Positions 8,262 through 16,333 of a stretch of 61,090 nucleotides of DNA are shown here, in pieces. This DNA comes from Paenibacillus jilunlii (GTDB lineage Bacteria; Bacillota; Bacilli; Paenibacillales; Paenibacillaceae). Position numbers and translations under genes: made by a program. Position 1 is the stretch's first letter. Each line of letters begins with the position of its first letter. Below the pieces are notes generated by a model. The model worked only from the letters and a program-made list of their open reading frames with translations. It was not told the DNA's origin and did not search any database. The DNA lies in assembly GCF_900102965.1 (NCBI RefSeq), contig NZ_FNGM01000008.1, forward strand, positions 1-61,090, given 5' to 3'.

Positions 8262-8450
8262 GCCAGCCCCGTCCGTCTGCTAGCTCTGGCCATCCACCCG
8301 CGAGCCCCGTCCGTCGCGGGCCCCAACCGTCCCCCAGCCCCGTCCGACGCGAACCCCGTCCGTCTGCCAGCTCCGGCCATCCACCCGCGGGCCCCGTCCG
8401 ACGCGAGCTCCAGCCCCGTCCGTCCGCCAGCCCCGTCCGTCCCCCAGGGC
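8262..8450. repeat. GC-rich degenerate tandem repeat (about 87-bp unit)
   Basis: A C-rich block made of CCCCGTCCG words. A long unit, GTCCGTCTGC(T/C)AGCTC followed by GGCCATCCACCCGCG and GCCCCGTCCG, begins at 8271 and again at 8358, 87 bp apart, with shorter partial units after it. It abuts the 3' end of the AraC gene (stop at 8457). The base composition is far more GC-rich than the genes around it. No protein is assigned. Confidence 0.7.
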
Positions 8451-8456
8451 CGCCAT

Positions 8457-9314
8457 CTATTTCTCCCCATGCCTTGCCGTAGCAATGCGGTAAGCGGTGG
8501 GGGACTGCGCGCAGAAGCGCTTGAACTGCCGGGAGAAATACAGGGCATCCGTCAGGCCGACCGAGGCCGCAACCTGCTCAACGGACAGCTCCGGGCGCTC
8601 CCGCAGCAGCAGCCGCGATTTCTCAATGCGCAGCTTCAGCAGGTAAGTTACGGGCGACAGGCCCGTTTCCTGCTTGAAGATGCGTGACAGATAAGCGCGG
8701 TTGTAGCCCAGGCTGGCGCACATCTGCTCAATGGAGACGGGATGGGCGTACTGGGCCGCCATGTAGTGGATCATTTGCTTCACGGTGCGCTTAACCTGCG
8801 ATTCCGCGCCGGGCAGCCGGGAAGAGGCGAGAAGCAGCTCGGCTGCTTCGCCGACGAGCAGATAGAGATAGCCCAGCGAGGTGAGATGGGCGCTCTCTTT
8901 GCCCGTATAGAAGGCACGCATCATCCCGGCCAGGGCGCCGGGGAAGACACTGCCTTCGGTGGTGGACAGGACCGGCTTCTGCGGAGTGAAGCCGGTCTGC
9001 AGCACGAGCGCGTCCGCGTCCGTGCCGGTGAAGGCTGCCCAGCGGTAGCGCCAGGGCTGCGCCTCGTCCGAGACATAGCTGACGAGCTGTCCGGGATGAA
9101 TCAGGAAGCAGTCACCCGGCCCAAGCTCGTACTTCCGCTCCTCGGTGCGGAAGGCTCCGAAGCCGGATTCAATGAAATGCATGAGGTAGTAATCGTAGAT
9201 TTTGGGACCGGCCTGATGCAGAGGCAGAGTCTGGCTCTCGCCGGCAAAAAGCACATGTAAATGCTGCCGGTCATAAACCACGGGATTGGACCCTACGGAA
9301 TAAGTATGTTCCAC
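8457..9314 (-). CDS. AraC-family transcriptional regulator
   Basis: A 285-residue regulator with an N-terminal sugar-sensing cupin part (residues about 20-150; the LGPGDCFLIHPGQL turn is typical of AraC_binding) and two C-terminal helix-turn-helix units (IEQMCASLGYNRAYLSRIFK, and VEQVAASVGLTDALYFSRQF followed by K near 255-275). It starts at a GTG (9314) with AAAGGCGG seven bases upstream. It is divergent from galK-galE-galT across 235 bp that contain a promoter with a poor -35 and TGCATTA direct repeats. By position it most likely activates the galactose genes in response to galactose or an alpha- or beta-galactoside. The ligand is not shown by the sequence. Confidence 0.9.
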   Translation of the reverse strand: MEHTYSVGSNPVVYDRQHLHVLFAGESQTLPLHQAGPKIYDYYLMHFIESGFGAFRTEERKYELGPGDCFLIHPGQLVSYVSDEAQPWRYRWAAFTGTDADALVLQTGFTPQKPVLSTTEGSVFPGALAGMMRAFYTGKESAHLTSLGYLYLLVGEAAELLLASSRLPGAESQVKRTVKQMIHYMAAQYAHPVSIEQMCASLGYNRAYLSRIFKQETGLSPVTYLLKLRIEKSRLLLRERPELSVEQVAASVGLTDALYFSRQFKRFCAQSPTAYRIATARHGEK

Positions 9315-9428
9315 GCTGGAACCGCCTTTCTTGAGTTAACGCTGCCATAACCGTGCAGACGGGTGAATAGGGCGAGAGGACTTCCTTTTGATTATATCGC
9401 CACTTTTTTGAAAAGTCACATTTGTCCA

Positions 9429-9479
9429 TGCATTACACACATGATTGCATTATCAGGGCAAGTCTGATTTGATTATAAT
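9429..9479 (+). promoter_or_regulatory. galKET promoter with candidate AraC-protein half-sites
   Basis: A good -10, TATAAT, lies at 9474-9479. The -35 position 17 bases upstream reads TATCAG and is poor, as expected of an activator-dependent promoter. Two direct copies of TGCATTA (9429-9435 and 9446-9452), 17 bp apart, run into the -35 position, the usual placing of AraC-family half-sites that contact RNA polymerase. Confidence 0.55.
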
Positions 9480-9549
9480 GTAAGCATAAACGACGCAATA
9501 CGATTTCCAAAGTTCAAGCGAGAAGCAGCGAAAGGATGGAGTGGCATTA

Positions 9550-10728
9550 ATGAGTGTACAGGATCTGAAAGGCAAATTTATCGAGAAATACGGAGAAAGC
9601 ACAGAGGAGGCACGTGTATTCTATGCTCCGGGGCGGGTGAATCTCATCGGAGAGCATTTGGACTACAACGGGGGCTACGTGTTTCCGGCAGCGCTGGACT
9701 TCGGGACTACACTGATCGTGCGGCCGCGCAGCGACGGCAAGGTTCAGTTCGCATCGACGAATTTTCCATATGAAGCTTCTATTGACTACAGTGAAATCGG
9801 CAAAGCCAAAACCGGGGAATGGGTGGATTATCCGGTAGGTGTGATGGTGGAACTGGCCAAAAAAGATCTTCCGGTCGCTGCAGGCTATGACCTCCTGTTC
9901 CACGGCGAGATTCCGAACGGCTCGGGCCTGTCCTCCTCGGCTTCCATCGAAGTGGTCACCGGCTTCGCCTTCCTGACGCTGCTCGGCGGAAATACGGATA
10001 CTGTGGAAATCGCCTTGCTGTCGCAGCGTGCGGAGAACCAGTACGTGGGCGTAAATTCGGGGATTATGGACCAGTTCGCCGTGGCCAACGGCAAGCGCGA
10101 CCAGGCCATCCTGCTGATGTGCGACACGCTGGAGTACAGCCTGGTTCCTTTTGTGACCGGCTCTTACAAGCTGGTCATCAGCAACACGAACAAGAAGAGA
10201 GGCCTGGTGGACTCCAAATACAATGAGCGCCGCAGCCAATGCGAAGAGGCCCTGGCGATTTTGAAGCAGGAGGTTCCGGGCTTGTCTTACCTGGCAGAGC
10301 TTGCGCCTGAGCAATTTGAAGCGCACAAGGACAAAATCACCGACGAAACTGTACAGCGCCGCGCCCGCCATGTAGTGGAGGAGAACCAGCGTGTGCTGGA
10401 CTCCGTGGAAGTGCTGAAGCAGAACGACCTGAAGCAGTTCGGCCTGTATATGAATGATTCCCATGTCTCGCTGCGCGACCTCTACGAAGTCAGCTGTGAA
10501 GAACTGGATGTCATGGTGGAAGAAGCACAAAAAATTCCCGGCACCCTCGGCTCCCGTATGACCGGCGCAGGGTTCGGCGGATGTACTGTGTCGCTGGTGC
10601 ATGAGAACGACGTGGAACGTTTTATTCGTGAAGTAGGAGAAGCCTACAGAACCAGAACCGGTTTAACCGGCGAGTTCTATGTATGCGGGATTGGCAATGG
10701 AGTAGAAGAACTGAAGGGAGTGGAGTAA
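9550..10728 (+). CDS. galK: Galactokinase
   Basis: Phosphorylates alpha-D-galactose with ATP to galactose 1-phosphate, the first Leloir step, in the cytoplasm. The 392 residues fit GalK of the GHMP kinase family. The galactokinase signature GRVNLIGEHLDYNGGYVFP is near residue 30, the ATP loop PNGSGLSSSASIEV near 125, and the GHMP C-terminal motif RMTGAGFGGCTVSLV near 340. The frame is open from a GTG at 9541, but the ATG at 9550 has GGAG nine bases upstream and fits the family's N-terminus better. It is first of the galK-galE-galT operon; galE begins after one base. Confidence 0.97.
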   Translation: MSVQDLKGKFIEKYGESTEEARVFYAPGRVNLIGEHLDYNGGYVFPAALDFGTTLIVRPRSDGKVQFASTNFPYEASIDYSEIGKAKTGEWVDYPVGVMVELAKKDLPVAAGYDLLFHGEIPNGSGLSSSASIEVVTGFAFLTLLGGNTDTVEIALLSQRAENQYVGVNSGIMDQFAVANGKRDQAILLMCDTLEYSLVPFVTGSYKLVISNTNKKRGLVDSKYNERRSQCEEALAILKQEVPGLSYLAELAPEQFEAHKDKITDETVQRRARHVVEENQRVLDSVEVLKQNDLKQFGLYMNDSHVSLRDLYEVSCEELDVMVEEAQKIPGTLGSRMTGAGFGGCTVSLVHENDVERFIREVGEAYRTRTGLTGEFYVCGIGNGVEELKGVE

Positions 10729-10729
10729 G

Positions 10730-11716
10730 ATGGCGATTCTAGTAACAGGTGGGGCAGGGTATATCGGTTCCCATACCGTAGCGGAGCTGCTGGAGCGGGG
10801 CGAAGAGGTTGTGGTGATCGACAATCTGCTGACAGGACACCGCGAGGCGCTGCTGGGCGGCAAGCTGTATGAGGGGGATCTGCGTGACAAGGTAACGCTC
10901 AATAAGCTTTTTTCGGAAAATAAAATCGATGCCGTCATCCACTTTGCCGCCAGCTCACTGGTTGGCGAGAGCATGAAGGACCCGGTCAAATATTACGACA
11001 ACAATGTGTATGGCACCCAGTGTCTTTTGGAAGCCATGCAGCAGGCCGGTGTGGACAAAATCGTCTTCTCCTCCACAGCCGCAACCTACGGCGAACCGGA
11101 GAAGGTGCCGATTGAGGAAACCGACCGCACGGAGCCGGCCAATGTGTACGGTGAAACCAAGCTGACCATGGAACGGATGATGGCCTGGTTCGACAAGGTG
11201 CTGGGCATCAAATATGTGGCGCTGCGCTACTTCAACGCCGCAGGTGCTCATGCCAGCGGGAAGATCGGGGAAGACCACCGTCCGGAGAGCCATCTGATTC
11301 CGCTGGTGCTGCAAACTGCGCTGAAGCAGCGCGAGAGCATTGCGGTTTTCGGTGACGATTACCCGACAGAAGACGGCACCTGTGTGCGCGACTATATCCA
11401 TGTCAGCGATTTGGCGGATGCCCATGTGCGGGCAGTAAACTACCTGCGCAGCGGCAGCGCCAGCAACATTTTTAATCTGGGCAACGGGCTGGGCTTCTCC
11501 GTTAAGCAGGTCATCGAAACGGCGAAGAAGGTAACCGGTCTGGATATTCCGGTAGTGATTCAGGAGCGCCGCGCCGGAGATCCGGCTGTACTGGTCGCTT
11601 CCTCCGACAAAGCCCGGTCTGTCCTTGGCTGGAATCCGCAGCACGCCGATGTCGAAGGCATTATCCAAAGCGCCTGGAACTGGCATTCGGCCAATCCGCA
11701 GGGCTATGGGGAATAG
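10730..11716 (+). CDS. galE: UDP-glucose 4-epimerase
   Basis: Interconverts UDP-galactose and UDP-glucose using tightly bound NAD+, closing the Leloir cycle and supplying UDP-galactose for surface sugars. A 328-residue short-chain dehydrogenase-like protein with the NAD loop GGAGYIGSHTV at residues 7-17. The catalytic Ser/Thr lies in FSSTAATYGEPE and the Tyr-Lys pair in YGETK near residue 145. The start at 10730 follows GGGAGTGGAGTAAG, which overlaps the end of galK, so translation is coupled. galT follows 64 bases later. Confidence 0.97.
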   Translation: MAILVTGGAGYIGSHTVAELLERGEEVVVIDNLLTGHREALLGGKLYEGDLRDKVTLNKLFSENKIDAVIHFAASSLVGESMKDPVKYYDNNVYGTQCLLEAMQQAGVDKIVFSSTAATYGEPEKVPIEETDRTEPANVYGETKLTMERMMAWFDKVLGIKYVALRYFNAAGAHASGKIGEDHRPESHLIPLVLQTALKQRESIAVFGDDYPTEDGTCVRDYIHVSDLADAHVRAVNYLRSGSASNIFNLGNGLGFSVKQVIETAKKVTGLDIPVVIQERRAGDPAVLVASSDKARSVLGWNPQHADVEGIIQSAWNWHSANPQGYGE

Positions 11717-11780
11717 ATATCCGACGCGGTCGAATATCTACACCATTAGGGTAAGCACAGCCAGATGAAGGAGTAATGAA

Positions 11781-13361
11781 ATGGATAACGAAAAGAGTGC
11801 CGCTCCCGCTGCGCAGAAGGCGCTGCATGCGATCGAACAGCTGGTGCTGTTTGCCAGCCATCAGCAGTTAATTCAGCCTGCGGATGCCGATTACAGCCGC
11901 AATGCGCTGCTGGACCAGTTCGGCTTCAGCGAGCCGTATGCTGCAGAATTCACAGAGGCTCCGCTTGAGAGCCCGCAGGCTCCGCTGGATGTTCTGATCG
12001 ACTATGGCTTTGAAACCGGCCTGATTCCCGAGAATACCGATACGTACCGCGACCTGCTGGATGCCAAAATCATGGGCCTTCTCATGGCCCGCCCTTCCGA
12101 GGTCAATTCCGAGTTCTACAGGCTTTCTGCGGAGAAGGGCATTGAGGCGGCAACCGACCGCTTTTATAAGCTGAGCATAGATTCCAATTATATCCGTATG
12201 GACCGCATCTCCAAAAACGTGTTCTGGCTGCAGGATTCTCCGTACGGCGACATTGAGATGACGATCAATCTGTCCAAGCCGGAGAAAAATCCGAAGGAAA
12301 TCGCCATGGCCCGGCTGCTGCCGCCGCCGGTCTATCCGAAATGTCTGCTTTGCCGCGAGAATGTAGGTTATGCCGGAAGGCTCAATCATCCGCCGCGGCA
12401 GAATCTGCGCGTTATTCCGCTGAAGCTGAACAACGAGAATTGGTTCCTCCAGTATTCTCCTTATGTCTACTACAATGAGCACTGCATCGTGTTCCACCAC
12501 GATCATGTGCCGATGAAGCTGACAAAGGATTCGCTGAAGCGCCTGCTTAGCTTTGTGGAAGCTTTTCCGCATTACTTCATCGGCTCCAATGCCGATCTGC
12601 CGATCGTTGGCGGCTCCATTCTGACCCATGACCATTTTCAGGGCGGACGCCATACTTTTCCGATCCAGAAAGCACCGAAGGAGGTTACCTTCACCCACGC
12701 TGCCTATCCGGGTGTCAGCCTCAGCATTGTGAAGTGGCCGATGTCGGTGCTGCGTCTGAATGGTACAGATCCGGCGGTGCTGCTGGAATGCGGTAATGAA
12801 ATCTATGAAGCCTGGAAAGTCTACAGTGATCCTGAAGCCGAAGTCCTGGCCGCAAGCGAGGTGGACGGGGAACAGACGCGGCATAATACCGTCACTCCGA
12901 TTGTACGCCGGTCGGAAGACGGCGGATTCGAAATGGATCTGGTGCTGCGCAACAACCGGACCAGCGAGGCGCATCCCGAAGGGATTTTTCATCCGCACCG
13001 GGAGATGCACCATATCAAGAAAGAAAATATCGGCCTGATCGAAGTGATGGGGCTGGCGATTCTGCCGGGCCGCCTGAAGGAAGAGCTGGATGCCATCGCC
13101 GGGATTCTCGCCGGAGACACGGCTCTGCTGGAAGGCGTACAGTCACAGGCAGATCATGTGCTGGCGCAGCATGCTTCCTGGGTTCAGGAGCTGGTGTCAC
13201 GCTTTGGGACGGCTATGGAGCGTGAAGAGGCAGTCAAGGCCGTGCAGAATGAGGTCGGCATTAAATTCACCCACATTCTGGAGCATGCCGGTGTCTATAA
13301 GCGGACACCGGAAGGCCAGGCGGCTTTCCGCCGTTTTGCCCACAGCCTGGGCTTCCGCTGA
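11781..13361 (+). CDS. galT: UDP-glucose--hexose-1-phosphate uridylyltransferase, class II
   Basis: Moves UMP from UDP-glucose to galactose 1-phosphate, giving UDP-galactose and glucose 1-phosphate. At 526 residues it belongs to the long class found in Bacillota, not the roughly 350-residue class I of E. coli. The active-site region lies near GGSILTHDHFQGGRHTFP (about residue 280), with the histidines of the HxH-type site. A CLLCRENVGYAGR segment near 190 is typical of the class. The ATG at 11781 has GAAGGAG about ten bases before it. It is the last gene of the operon and is followed by a terminator. Confidence 0.96.
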   Translation: MDNEKSAAPAAQKALHAIEQLVLFASHQQLIQPADADYSRNALLDQFGFSEPYAAEFTEAPLESPQAPLDVLIDYGFETGLIPENTDTYRDLLDAKIMGLLMARPSEVNSEFYRLSAEKGIEAATDRFYKLSIDSNYIRMDRISKNVFWLQDSPYGDIEMTINLSKPEKNPKEIAMARLLPPPVYPKCLLCRENVGYAGRLNHPPRQNLRVIPLKLNNENWFLQYSPYVYYNEHCIVFHHDHVPMKLTKDSLKRLLSFVEAFPHYFIGSNADLPIVGGSILTHDHFQGGRHTFPIQKAPKEVTFTHAAYPGVSLSIVKWPMSVLRLNGTDPAVLLECGNEIYEAWKVYSDPEAEVLAASEVDGEQTRHNTVTPIVRRSEDGGFEMDLVLRNNRTSEAHPEGIFHPHREMHHIKKENIGLIEVMGLAILPGRLKEELDAIAGILAGDTALLEGVQSQADHVLAQHASWVQELVSRFGTAMEREEAVKAVQNEVGIKFTHILEHAGVYKRTPEGQAAFRRFAHSLGFR

Positions 13362-13446
13362 GCCGGCGTCTGCACAGCTCCTGTGTGTGCATAAGGCTTT
13401 ATCGGAAGCCGTATAGGCTCTGCTAATTTTATAGCCCTGCTTTATG

Positions 13447-13483
13447 AAATGTCCCCGGTTGTTGCGGCGCGGGGACATTTTTG
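13447..13483 (+). terminator. Terminator of galKET
   Basis: AAATGTCCCC, a 14-base loop, then GGGGACATTT and TTG. The 10-bp perfect stem lies 85 bases after the galT stop. Confidence 0.85.
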
Positions 13484-13572
13484 TTCTTGTATAGGAAACT
13501 ATGGATTACTTCCGCTTGTGAATAAAATTATGCCAAAGTTGTAGAATAAACACTTTGGACCAATTTGTAACG

Positions 13573-13850
13573 AACAACGGCAGAAATACCGTTGTTGAGT
13601 GCCGAAGGCCAGCTTGCCCGGAAACAACGGCAGAAATGCCGTTGTTGGAGAGTCGAAGGCCGGTTTACCTAGAAACAACGGCAGAAATGCCGTTGTTGGA
13701 GCGTCGAAGGCCGGTTTACCTGGAAACAACGGCAGAAATACCGTTGTTGGAGTGCCGAAGGCCAGCTTGCCCGGAAACAACGGCAGAAATGCCGTTGTTA
13801 TAGCGTTGAAGGCCGGTTTGCCTGGAAACAACGGCAGAAATACCGTTGTT
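13573..13850. repeat. Tandem hairpin array 2, six units, 51-bp period
   Basis: Six 24-bp cores start at 13573, 13623, 13674, 13725, 13776 and 13827; the steps are 50 then 51 four times. The core is the same as in array 1 (AACAACGGCA, loop GAAA, TGCCGTTGTT). Three of the six carry TACCGTTGTT as right arm, which leaves C-A on the plus strand but a G-U pair in a minus-strand transcript. The segments between cores are alike within this array (GGAGTGCCGAAGGCC, then AGCTTGCCCGGA) and unlike those of array 1. The array lies downstream of the galKET terminator and upstream of a dispersed repeat. A 51-bp unit is 17 codons, which is why several frames stay open through it; no gene is inferred. Confidence 0.92.
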
Positions 13851-13927
13851 GGAGTGCCGAAGGCCGAGTTCTGAGGGGGGGAGTCGGTCTAGATATCCTA
13901 ATTCCAACTAGCAATTACTTACCGGCT

Positions 13928-14160
13928 TCTTCGCAGGTGCTAGTTGGAAAAAGGGATCTTATTTTTCCGAAAATGAAAAAGTCCTAAAATTCAAGTGGAA
14001 AAAGTAAACCCAATTGGGCCACATTTCTTGTCCAATGGAAAATGAGCTGAATTAGTGCACCTTTTCCACTTCATCTGCCCAAGGACAGGATACTATAGCA
14101 AATTAGTAAACCTTGTTCCACTTAAAGAGTTGCCGTAGGATTCATGGGGCGTCGTTCTCC
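13928..14160. repeat. Dispersed TGGAAAAAG-module element, full-length copy
   Basis: The order of parts is CTAGTTGGAAAAAGGGATCT, then TCAAGTGGAAAAAGTAAACC, then ATGAGCTGAATTAGTGCACC with TTTTCCACTT, then GCAAATTAGTAAACCTTGTT with CCACTT, then GTTGCCGTAGGATTCATGG. The same order is found at 28930-29165 and 38268-38540. The first two parts and the next two are inverted relative to one another, so a transcript could fold into a long imperfect hairpin. It is non-coding. Confidence 0.75.
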
Positions 14161-14257
14161 TGGTAGCGCTAGAACCAAGAAGGCTGCACTGTCCCGTGGA
14201 GGACGGCACGGCCGTTTTTGTGCTTTTCTTATGCCCGGCGGTAGTTTAAGTGCTGAT

Positions 14258-14286
14258 TTGAATGCTGCGGGTGAGAGGTCTATAAT
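14258..14286 (+). promoter_or_regulatory. Promoter of the alcohol dehydrogenase gene
   Basis: TTGAAT (14258-14263), 17 bases, TATAAT (14281-14286). It is a good sigma-A promoter about 45 bases before the start codon at 14331. Confidence 0.75.
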
Positions 14287-14330
14287 AAATTATTGCATCA
14301 CATTCCAGAAATAACGGAGGGTTCATCCTT

Positions 14331-15494
14331 ATGCGCAAGTTTGAATTTTATAATCCTACCAAGTTGATTTTTGGACAAGGTACCCTAAGCGCGCTTCAGA
14401 CCGAAGTGCCGAAATACGGCAAAAATGTACTGCTTATGTACGGCGGCGGCAGCATCAAGCGCAGCGGTCTGTACGATAATGTAATTTCCGGTTTGAAGGC
14501 CGCCGGCGCTGTGGTCACGGAATTGTCCGGTGTCGAACCGAATCCGCGCCTGTCCACCGTACATAAAGGTGTGGCCCTGTGCCGCGAGAACAATATTGAG
14601 CTGATTCTTGCCGTCGGCGGCGGAAGCGTGCTGGACTGTGCCAAGGCGGTTGCAGTCGGTGCGAAGTATGATGGAGACATGTGGGACTTTGTAGAGCGCA
14701 AGGCGGCTCCACAGGGGGCTTTGCCGCTGGGTACAGTGCTCACTATGGCTGCTACCGGCTCGGAAATGAACAACGGCTCCGTGATTACCAATGAAGTCAC
14801 CAAAGAAAAAATGGGCTGGGGCAGTGTTCATGCCTTCCCGGCCTTTTCGATCCTTGATCCGGAGAACACCTTCTCCCTTCCGCGTGACCAGACCGTATAC
14901 GGGATGGTAGATATCATGTCCCACGTGCTGGAGCATTACTTCCATACCGACGGCAACACTCCGGTCCAGGACGGGTTCTGTGAGACGCTGCTGCGCACGG
15001 TGATTGAAACTGCGCCGAAGCTGATTGAAGACCTGAACAACTATGAGCTGCGTGAAACGATCATGTACTGCGGTACAATGGCGCTCAACGGAATGGTCAG
15101 CATGGGCTTTGCAGGTGACTGGGCCACCCACAATATTGAGCATGCCGTATCGGCGGTTTACGATATTCCGCACGGCGGCGGGCTGGCGATTCTCTTCCCG
15201 CACTGGATGAAATACAACCTCAGCACGAATCCTGCCCGTTTCCGCCAGCTGGCTGTGAACGTATTCGGCATTGATGCCGCCGGCAGATCCGATGAAGAGG
15301 TTGGTCTTGAGGGCATCGAAGCGCTGCGCCGCTTCTGGGATTCCATCGGCGCGCCAAAATCGCTGGGCGACTATGATATCGACGGCAGTGAAATCGGCAG
15401 CATGGCCGACAAAGCCGTCCGCTTTGGACCATTCGGCAATTTCCGCAAGCTGCAGCGTGAAGACGTTGTAGAAATTTATACAATGGCACTGTAA
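14331..15494 (+). CDS. Iron-containing alcohol dehydrogenase (butanol dehydrogenase type)
   Basis: A 387-residue NAD(P)H-dependent alcohol dehydrogenase of the group III iron type. It is closest in character to the YugJ/YugK and clostridial Bdh enzymes, which reduce aldehydes to alcohols during fermentation. The nucleotide-binding [15 protein letters not shown] lies near residue 95. Metal ligands are expected from the Asp in [14 protein letters not shown] (about 195-210), the His in [20 protein letters not shown] (about 265-285) and the later HGGG. The ATG at 14331 follows ACGGAGGG. It is monocistronic between its own promoter and terminator. The natural substrate is unproven. Confidence 0.93.
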   Translation: MRKFEFYNPTKLIFGQGTLSALQTEVPKYGKNVLLMYGGGSIKRSGLYDNVISGLKAAGAVVTELSGVEPNPRLSTVHKGVALCRENNIELILAVGGGSVLDCAKAVAVGAKYDGDMWDFVERKAAPQGALPLGTVLTMAATGSEMNNGSVITNEVTKEKMGWGSVHAFPAFSILDPENTFSLPRDQTVYGMVDIMSHVLEHYFHTDGNTPVQDGFCETLLRTVIETAPKLIEDLNNYELRETIMYCGTMALNGMVSMGFAGDWATHNIEHAVSAVYDIPHGGGLAILFPHWMKYNLSTNPARFRQLAVNVFGIDAAGRSDEEVGLEGIEALRRFWDSIGAPKSLGDYDIDGSEIGSMADKAVRFGPFGNFRKLQREDVVEIYTMAL

Positions 15495-15536
15495 GAGCAT
15501 CCGGCAGCCCGCTGCCGTTCAGTGGTTAAGAAGAAA

Positions 15537-15567
15537 AAGCTGCCCCTTTTGGGGCGGCTTTTTTTAT
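15537..15567 (+). terminator. Terminator of the alcohol dehydrogenase gene
   Basis: AAGCTGCCCC, loop TTTT, GGGGCGGCTT, then a run of T. It lies 40 bases after the stop codon. Confidence 0.9.
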
Positions 15568-15579
15568 GGGGCAGCCCAT

Positions 15580-15695
15580 GCTGGAAAAAGTACTACTATT
15601 CCGGCTCAACTGTCACCCTGGGACGCTTTTAGCGGGAAAAAGTACCACTATTCTGTCCATAAACGGCCGGATGTGATGAAACAGCTTTTGTTCCA
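15580..15695. repeat. Dispersed repeat, second copy of the 7926-8037 subfamily
   Basis: CTGGAAAAAGTACTACTATT, then CCGGCTCAACTGTCACCCTG, then CTTTTAGCGGGAAAAAGTAC and CACTATTC. It ends AAACGGCCGGATGTGATGAA with ACAGCTTTT. It parallels 7926-8037 along its whole length with scattered substitutions, and lies directly after a terminator. Confidence 0.7.
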
Positions 15696-15724
15696 CACAT
15701 TTTTGAGATAAATACCCAGGATTG

Positions 15725-15751
15725 TGAAACCAAGGACATGGTTTATACGTT
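15725..15751 (+). promoter_or_regulatory. Sigma-W-type promoter of the NfeD-flotillin operon
   Basis: TGAAAC (15725-15730), a 17-base spacer, CGTT (15748-15751). The Bacillus sigma-W consensus is TGAAAC-N16/17-CGTA. The orthologous yuaF-floT-yuaI operon of B. subtilis is a known sigma-W target, which supports the call. Confidence 0.7.
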
Positions 15752-15796
15752 TAAGCTATTATGACAGTCCGGAAGTAAAGACGGGAGGAGAACGAC

Positions 15797-16333
15797 ATGG
15801 AAACGCTGTATTTGGGCTGTTTGGCGCTTGGCGTCATTTTTGCCGTAGTCAGCGTGCTTTTGGGAGATCTGATCGGCAGTGCTTTGGACGGAATTTTTGA
15901 TGTGGTGTCCTTTCATTTTATCAGTCCTGCGGTTCTGGCCGGAGGCATCACCGTATTCGGGGGAGCAGGCATTCTGCTGACCCGCTACAGCAGTCTGGAC
16001 AATGGTCCGATTCTGGCATTGTCTCTCTTGACGGCAGCGTTTATGAGCGTTGTCATGTATCTGGGCGTAGTGAAGCCGGTGAACAAGAGCGAAATGTCCA
16101 GCGGGTTCTCCATGAATGAGCTGCCCGGCAAAATCGGGGAAATTACGGTACCCGTCCCCGCACAGGGCTACGGCGAGATTATGGTGAAGTTCGGTGCAGG
16201 CAACAGTCTGCATACGGCGGCTAGCTTCGACCATCATCCTCTGCCTGCCGGAAGTAAGGTTGTAGTGGTCGAGGTTGAAGATGGTGTTGCGCTTGTGTCT
16301 GAATTCGAACAGCGAAGAGGAGTGGATGCGTAA
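15797..16333 (+). CDS. NfeD-like membrane protein (YuaF-like)
   Basis: A 178-residue membrane protein partnered with flotillin. Three hydrophobic segments lie in the first 110 residues (LYLGCLALGVIFAVVSVLLG, AVLAGGITVFGGAGILL, ALSLLTAAFMSVVMYLGVV). An NfeD-type OB-fold domain follows (GKIGEITVPVPAQGYGEIMV to the end), ending in the VVVVEVEDGVALV strand common in the family. In B. subtilis YuaF works with FloT in membrane-domain organisation and envelope stress. The ATG at 15797 follows GGGAGGAG. Its stop overlaps the flotillin start by one base (TAATG), so the two are translationally coupled. Confidence 0.9.
   Translation: METLYLGCLALGVIFAVVSVLLGDLIGSALDGIFDVVSFHFISPAVLAGGITVFGGAGILLTRYSSLDNGPILALSLLTAAFMSVVMYLGVVKPVNKSEMSSGFSMNELPGKIGEITVPVPAQGYGEIMVKFGAGNSLHTAASFDHHPLPAGSKVVVVEVEDGVALVSEFEQRRGVDA

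Noticed and set aside
8019..8687. 222-codon frame over the dispersed repeat, the GC-rich minisatellite and the end of the AraC gene
   Set aside because: It joins unrelated repeats and the antisense of a real gene.
13555..13907. Open frames through hairpin array 2 as repeat proteins
   Set aside because: Same artefact: the 51-bp period is a multiple of three, frames are open on both strands and no start signal is present.
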